From: JAUIAI01 sp963732405
Lineage (GTDB): Bacteria; Pseudomonadota; Gammaproteobacteria; Burkholderiales; Burkholderiaceae_E
Length of the DNA: 64,000 nucleotides
Assembly (NCBI GenBank): GCA_963732405.1
Contig: CAVSZG010000001.1
Span: 3,286,001-3,350,000 of the forward strand
Direction of reading: 5' to 3'
The first letter of the stretch is position 1. Each line of letters starts with the position of its first letter. This document shows positions 60,374-64,000 of the stretch, piece after piece. The notes beneath the pieces were generated by a model. The model saw nothing but the letters and a program-made list of their open reading frames with translations. It was not told where the DNA came from and ran no database searches. A program made the position numbers and the translations under genes.

Positions 60374-60703
60374 TCAAGCGTAGGCGACGACTGAGCTTTC
60401 TACCGTCGTCTGTTGCTCGTCGTGGCGCACCGGGCGCAAGATTTGCACACCACTTCCACAAGTCGGCAGGCCGCCATGGCACTCGACCAGTGCGCCAAGC
60501 GCCTCGATCCCGGCCCAGCTTGCGCCAGCACGCCGAGCTGCCAGACCGTGCAAGGTCGCGTCATCGCCGTGCCGGGAAAGGCTCGGGGCCGCCAGCACGA
60601 GATACCGCATCTTCCCCTCAACGGCCGCCAGCCCGGGTTGCTGCAACACGTTGTGGTGGGCCAACAGCCGGGATTCGAGACCCGAATCAGGTGGTTTGGT
60701 CAC
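60374..60703 (-). CDS. Conserved-position small protein of unknown function between phasin and phaC
   Basis: The 109-residue ORF starts at GTG with an excellent ribosome binding site (GGAGGA, 7 bases before). It sits 31 bases after the phasin stop and 31 bases before phaC, the same spacing as the other genes of the operon, which argues that it is real. The sequence (SLSRHGDDATLHGLAARRAG, VECHGGLPTCGSGVQILRP) is not membrane-spanning and is Ala/Gly-rich. I do not recognise a family. A PHA-granule or regulatory role is only suggested by position. Competing plus-strand frames here lack such signals. Confidence 0.55.
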   Translation of the reverse strand: MTKPPDSGLESRLLAHHNVLQQPGLAAVEGKMRYLVLAAPSLSRHGDDATLHGLAARRAGASWAGIEALGALVECHGGLPTCGSGVQILRPVRHDEQQTTVESSVVAYA

Positions 60704-60734
60704 GTCGCCATCCTCCGTGTGTCATCATTTGAGC

Positions 60735-61169
60735 CTATTCGGGCTTCATCAGACTGGTGAGTTCCCGCAGGCTTTGCTGCGCACGCGCAGTGATGCCGCT
60801 CAATGCGGCAGTGTGGGCTTTTTGTGCGATCTCGCCAACTTCTTTCATATCGGCCAATGCCTTCTCATAGGCCTTACGGGCCAGGTCAGCCTGCTTCAAT
60901 GGATCGACAGCGCCACTTTCGCCCTTGCCCAGCTTCTGAGCGCTTTCCTGAGCCGCCTGCAGCGCCTGTGTGAGGATCTCGCTCTGTTTTCTTGCAATCT
61001 GCTGCATTGCCGCAACAGTCTCGCGATTCGCCGCAATCAGCGCGTCCATATCCTTGCGGCGTGACTCGATGATGGCATTCACGTCCACGCCGGGCATCTT
61101 GAACTGCTTGACCAGTTCATCCAGGTTTGCGAACGGGTTGGTGAAATCAGGGGTGTTGGCTTTGCTCAT
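60735..61169 (-). CDS. Phasin family protein
   Basis: The 144-residue amphipathic helical protein has the phasin pattern: NPFANLDELVKQFKMPGVDV, IIESRRKDMDALIAANRETV and a long coiled helix to the end. Phasins coat PHA granules and limit their size. A GGAGCC ribosome binding site precedes the ATG. It is separated by about 30 bases from the genes on either side. Low in cysteine and aromatic residues, as usual for phasins. Confidence 0.94.
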   Translation of the reverse strand: MSKANTPDFTNPFANLDELVKQFKMPGVDVNAIIESRRKDMDALIAANRETVAAMQQIARKQSEILTQALQAAQESAQKLGKGESGAVDPLKQADLARKAYEKALADMKEVGEIAQKAHTAALSGITARAQQSLRELTSLMKPE

Positions 61170-61199
61170 GGTATGGCTCCTTGTGTGTCGGGATGAGAA

Positions 61200-61637
61200 T
61201 CAGATATTCGCCTTACGCTTCGTGGGCATGACCAGCGCTTCACCATCGATCACGACCCTGTCGCCGACCTTGCAGACCGTGGTCAGCGTCACGCGGCCTT
61301 TTTCAGCATGAAGCTCTTTGACAGTCACCTCGGCATGCACCGTATCACCCGGGCGAACCGGCGCCTTGAAACGCAGGTTCTGGCCGAGATAAATCGTTCC
61401 GGCGCCGGGCAGCCGACCGGCGATCGCCGCTGAAATCACACTCGCGGTCAGCATGCCGTGGGCAATACGTCCCTTGAAGGCCGTTGTTCGGGCAAATTCT
61501 TCATTGATGTGCACTGCGTTGTTATCACCCGAGGCGCCGGCGAACAACACGATGTCGGCCTCGGTGATCGTCTTGGCGAAGGTCGCGCTCATGCCAACCT
61601 CCAGGTCTTCCAGGTCGTAACCATTCAGTGGGTTCAT
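61200..61637 (-). CDS. phaJ: MaoC-like (R)-specific enoyl-CoA hydratase
   Basis: The 145-residue hotdog protein carries the hydratase-2 motif: DIVLFAGASGDNNAVHINEE with the catalytic Asp and His, FARTTAFKGRIAHGMLTAS, and LRFKAPVRPGDTVHAEVTV. It hydrates trans-2-enoyl-CoA to (R)-3-hydroxyacyl-CoA, supplying PHA synthase from beta-oxidation. The ATG is at MNPLNGYDLEDLEVG. It is second in the visible part of the operon, 28 bases after the indolepyruvate oxidoreductase gene. Confidence 0.92.
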   Translation of the reverse strand: MNPLNGYDLEDLEVGMSATFAKTITEADIVLFAGASGDNNAVHINEEFARTTAFKGRIAHGMLTASVISAAIAGRLPGAGTIYLGQNLRFKAPVRPGDTVHAEVTVKELHAEKGRVTLTTVCKVGDRVVIDGEALVMPTKRKANI

Positions 61638-61665
61638 GCTGTCTCCAGTTCGGACGGTTCTGCGT

Positions 61666-64000
61666 TCATACCGCCTCGGCGGGCTGAGGCTCCGATCGGG
61701 ACGACTGCGGCGTCGGACTTCGGAATGCCTCCCACCGTTGGGCACGCAATTGTCTGGCCTGCTCGATCGAGGCCTCCTTGACGTGGCCGTAGCCGCGGAT
61801 TTCATCTGGCACGCTCGCCAGCGCCACTGCCGCGGCATGATTGGCGGGTGTCAACTGCTGGCAGATCTGCTCAATATCCTGCAGATAGCTGTCGATCAGC
61901 GACCGTTCTTCACGCCGCTCCTGGGTTCTCCCGAAGATGTCGAGACTGCTGCCGCGCAGATGCTTGAACCCGGCGAGAATGCCGAATGCGCGGGACATCC
62001 ACCCACCGAACTGACGCTTGATCAGATGACCGGACACGGGATCCCGCTTCGAGATGGCCGGTGGGGCGAGGTTGTACTTGACACTGTAGCCATTGGGGAA
62101 CATTGCGTCCAGTTGCGCCTTGAATGCCGGGTCACTGTGCAGGCGCGCGACTTCGTATTCATCCTTGTAGGCCATCAGCTTGTAAAGATAGCGTGCAACA
62201 GCGTTCCCGAGTGAATTCTGACCGGCGACCTTGCCGGTCTCGGCGTCGACCACACGCTTGACGGCGTCGGCGTACCGCTTCGCATAGGCCTCGTCCTGGT
62301 AGGCGATCAGGTCAGGCACCCTTACCTCGAGCAGCCGCCTGGTTTCACCGACGGCACCAACGCTATCGACGATGGATCGCGCCGCTGCCGGGATCTCGGG
62401 TTTGTTGACTTTGGCAGCGTACTTTTCAATCTCGGCCAGCACAAACGCCCGATCGATCACGGTCATGCGGCCCCAGCGGAACGCTGCGAGACTCTGTTCG
62501 ACGCCGACGCCGGACTTTCGGATGGCAGCCTCGATCGACTCAGCTTTCAATGGGATTGTTCCTGCCTGAAATGCCACGCCAACCATGAAGTTGTTGGTCG
62601 CCATGGCATCGCCGAACAATCCCTCCGCCATCGCCTGCCCGTCCACATAGACGTTGTGCTCCCGCCGAGTGACCCGGTCTATGCCATCGGTCAGCGACTG
62701 AACAATGGGGAAGATGCTGCGCCGATTGGATACCATCTGGCCGGTCGGCGTCTGCGTTGTATTGACCACTGCGATCGTTCGGTCAGGCAGACATTTGTCC
62801 AGATTCTTCGGGTCCGTTGCGTTGAGAATATCGAACCCCAGATACAGATCAGTGCGGCCATCAGAAATCTTGTTCGATCCGTCGAAAGGTTCGTGCGTGA
62901 TCTTGATGTCGGAGATCACCGCGCCGCCCTTCTGGGCGAGACCCGTCTGATCCAGACCGATGACGTGCTTGCCTTCCAGGCGCGCAGCATTGGCGATCGT
63001 GGCAACCACGGTCACTGATCCGGTGCCGCCGATGCCCATCACGTGGATGCCGAAGCCGAAACTCGAGTCGACCTTGGACACCGGCTCTGGGAGTTCGCGT
63101 TCAAGCGCTGGAATCCGCCCTTTCTTCTTCTTTTTGACTGGTTTTCCGTCGGCTTCGGCAACGGGTTCTGGACTTGGCGTCACTGTCACGAATGACGGAC
63201 AGAAGCCCTTGACACACGAAAAATCCTTGTTACATGACGATTGATGGATTCGGGTCTTACGACCGAATTCGGTGGCTACTGGTTCAACACTCATGCAATT
63301 GCTCTTGACGCCGCAATCGCCGCAGCCCTCACAGACACGTTCATTGATGACGGTGACTTCTACCGGTTCTTCGGCCTTGCCGCGGCTGCGGGCGCGGCGC
63401 AGTTCGGCCGCGCATTCCTGGTCGTGAACCAGCACCGTGGTTCCGGGTATTGCAGCCAATGTGTTTTGAGCTTCCTCGAGCCGGTCCCGATGCCAGACCT
63501 CGGTAGCGCCGGGTAGCCCGCTGATGGCTTCAGGACGGTCACTGGTGACGATCACCTTCTTCGCGCCGTTCGCCAGCAGATCCGACACCAGATTGGCCAG
63601 CGGCTCCTCACCCATGATCTGCTGGCCGCCGGTCATCGATGTATGCGCGTTGCGAAGCACCTTGAAGGTGATATTGGTATTGGTACTGGCACAGTAGCGA
63701 ATGGCCAGGCTGCCTGAGTGGGCGTAGGTCCCATCACCCATGTTCTGGAAGATATGTTTGGTGTCAGTGAAAGGCGCCATGCCGATCCACTGGGCGCCTT
63801 CGGCGCCCATGTGAGTGCCCATCACCACATTGCGGTTCATCCACATGGCCATCGTATGGCAACCGATACCGGCTGAGACGATGCTGCCCTCAGGCGAGGT
63901 GGTGGAGGAGTTGTGAGGGCAGCCAGAGCAATACCACGCCGTACGGGTCGCTGTCTGGAGCTTCTGGCGCGCATGAATCTCGTCCAGCCTTTTGAGCCAG
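61666..64000 (-). CDS. Indolepyruvate ferredoxin oxidoreductase, fused subunits (5' end outside window)
   Basis: About 777 C-terminal residues are in the window; the gene continues past 64000. Visible parts in order: the end of the thiamine-diphosphate domain (WYCSGCPHNSSTTSPEGS, VMGTHMGAEGAQWIG), a ferredoxin-like region with many Cys (CEGCGDCGVKSNC; SSCNKDFSCVKGFCPSF), a gamma-type domain (GIHVMGIGGTGSVTVVATIA, GLDQTGLAQKGGAVISDIKI) and a C-terminal helical domain. The family oxidatively decarboxylates aryl pyruvates to aryl-acetyl-CoA, passing electrons to ferredoxin. It is the first visible gene of the PHA operon. Confidence 0.93.
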   Translation of the reverse strand, partial: WLKRLDEIHARQKLQTATRTAWYCSGCPHNSSTTSPEGSIVSAGIGCHTMAMWMNRNVVMGTHMGAEGAQWIGMAPFTDTKHIFQNMGDGTYAHSGSLAIRYCASTNTNITFKVLRNAHTSMTGGQQIMGEEPLANLVSDLLANGAKKVIVTSDRPEAISGLPGATEVWHRDRLEEAQNTLAAIPGTTVLVHDQECAAELRRARSRGKAEEPVEVTVINERVCEGCGDCGVKSNCMSVEPVATEFGRKTRIHQSSCNKDFSCVKGFCPSFVTVTPSPEPVAEADGKPVKKKKKGRIPALERELPEPVSKVDSSFGFGIHVMGIGGTGSVTVVATIANAARLEGKHVIGLDQTGLAQKGGAVISDIKITHEPFDGSNKISDGRTDLYLGFDILNATDPKNLDKCLPDRTIAVVNTTQTPTGQMVSNRRSIFPIVQSLTDGIDRVTRREHNVYVDGQAMAEGLFGDAMATNNFMVGVAFQAGTIPLKAESIEAAIRKSGVGVEQSLAAFRWGRMTVIDRAFVLAEIEKYAAKVNKPEIPAAARSIVDSVGAVGETRRLLEVRVPDLIAYQDEAYAKRYADAVKRVVDAETGKVAGQNSLGNAVARYLYKLMAYKDEYEVARLHSDPAFKAQLDAMFPNGYSVKYNLAPPAISKRDPVSGHLIKRQFGGWMSRAFGILAGFKHLRGSSLDIFGRTQERREERSLIDSYLQDIEQICQQLTPANHAAAVALASVPDEIRGYGHVKEASIEQARQLRAQRWEAFRSPTPQSSRSEPQPAEAV

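Noticed and set aside
1..64000. CRISPR array, insertion sequence or prophage
   Set aside because: No regularly spaced repeats, transposase, integrase or phage structural genes were seen.

Overview
The window looks like a chromosomal segment of a high-GC, facultatively anaerobic betaproteobacterium, most likely of the order Burkholderiales. This rests on protein character and gene content: a nar operon ending in a PpiC-type isomerase gene, a tandem cyanophycin synthetase pair with its ABC transporter and DUF1854 protein, a polyhydroxyalkanoate (PHA) operon with phasin, and fused indolepyruvate ferredoxin oxidoreductase. No rRNA, insertion sequence or CRISPR array was seen.

Layout. 1-3923: end of narG, then narH-narJ-narI-ppiC, with narI frameshifted. 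3926-5842: beta-carbonic anhydrase and an FAD amine/amino-acid oxidase. 6000-11229: peptide-type ABC importer. 11276-19135: cyanophycin locus, made of two divergently specialised cphA paralogs on the minus strand and the DUF1854/ABC-exporter pair on the plus strand. 19218-26697: RND efflux pump (adaptor plus two inner-membrane subunits). 26729-28943: anmK and a ribokinase-like gene. 28998-37692: redox and anaerobiosis regulation, with a universal stress protein, receivers, a PAS histidine kinase/LuxR-type regulator pair, an Fnr/Dnr-type regulator, a hemerythrin-like protein, a membrane hybrid kinase, frameshifted glk and a YdcH-like gene. Three Fnr-type sites lie in this stretch. 37858-51390: housekeeping genes (methyltransferase, cbpA with a decayed second cbpA/cbpM copy, suhB, trmJ, cysE, lpxH, cyclophilin, TPR protein, cysS, accA, tilS, lysC). 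51471-53682: tRNA-Ser(GCU) followed by a probably acquired segment (broken ORF, AraC regulator, EamA transporter, tRNA-like relic). 53846-58153: minus-strand operon ndh-cydA-cydB-DUF2474-GYD, an uncoupled NADH-to-oxygen chain. 58241-64000: minus-strand PHA operon (indolepyruvate oxidoreductase, MaoC hydratase, phasin, unknown ORF, phaC, thioesterase).

How it fits together. The window describes a cell that switches between oxygen and nitrate respiration and stores carbon as PHA and nitrogen as cyanophycin. The Fnr/Dnr-type regulator carries the E..SR recognition residues for TTGAT-N4-ATCAA, and matching sites sit before the universal stress protein, the hemerythrin-like gene and ydcH.

The most unusual part is the cyanophycin locus. 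One CphA keeps an N-domain HxxEH motif but has lost the Mur-ligase P-loop lysine and the end of its M domain. The other keeps a complete M domain but has lost HxxEH. A 13-codon ORF with a strong ribosome binding site overlaps the start of the first. A terminator-like hairpin with a T-run lies inside the 5' coding region of the divergent ABC transporter. Several genes (narI, glk, a tRNA-proximal ORF) carry single-base frameshifts, which may be real or assembly errors.
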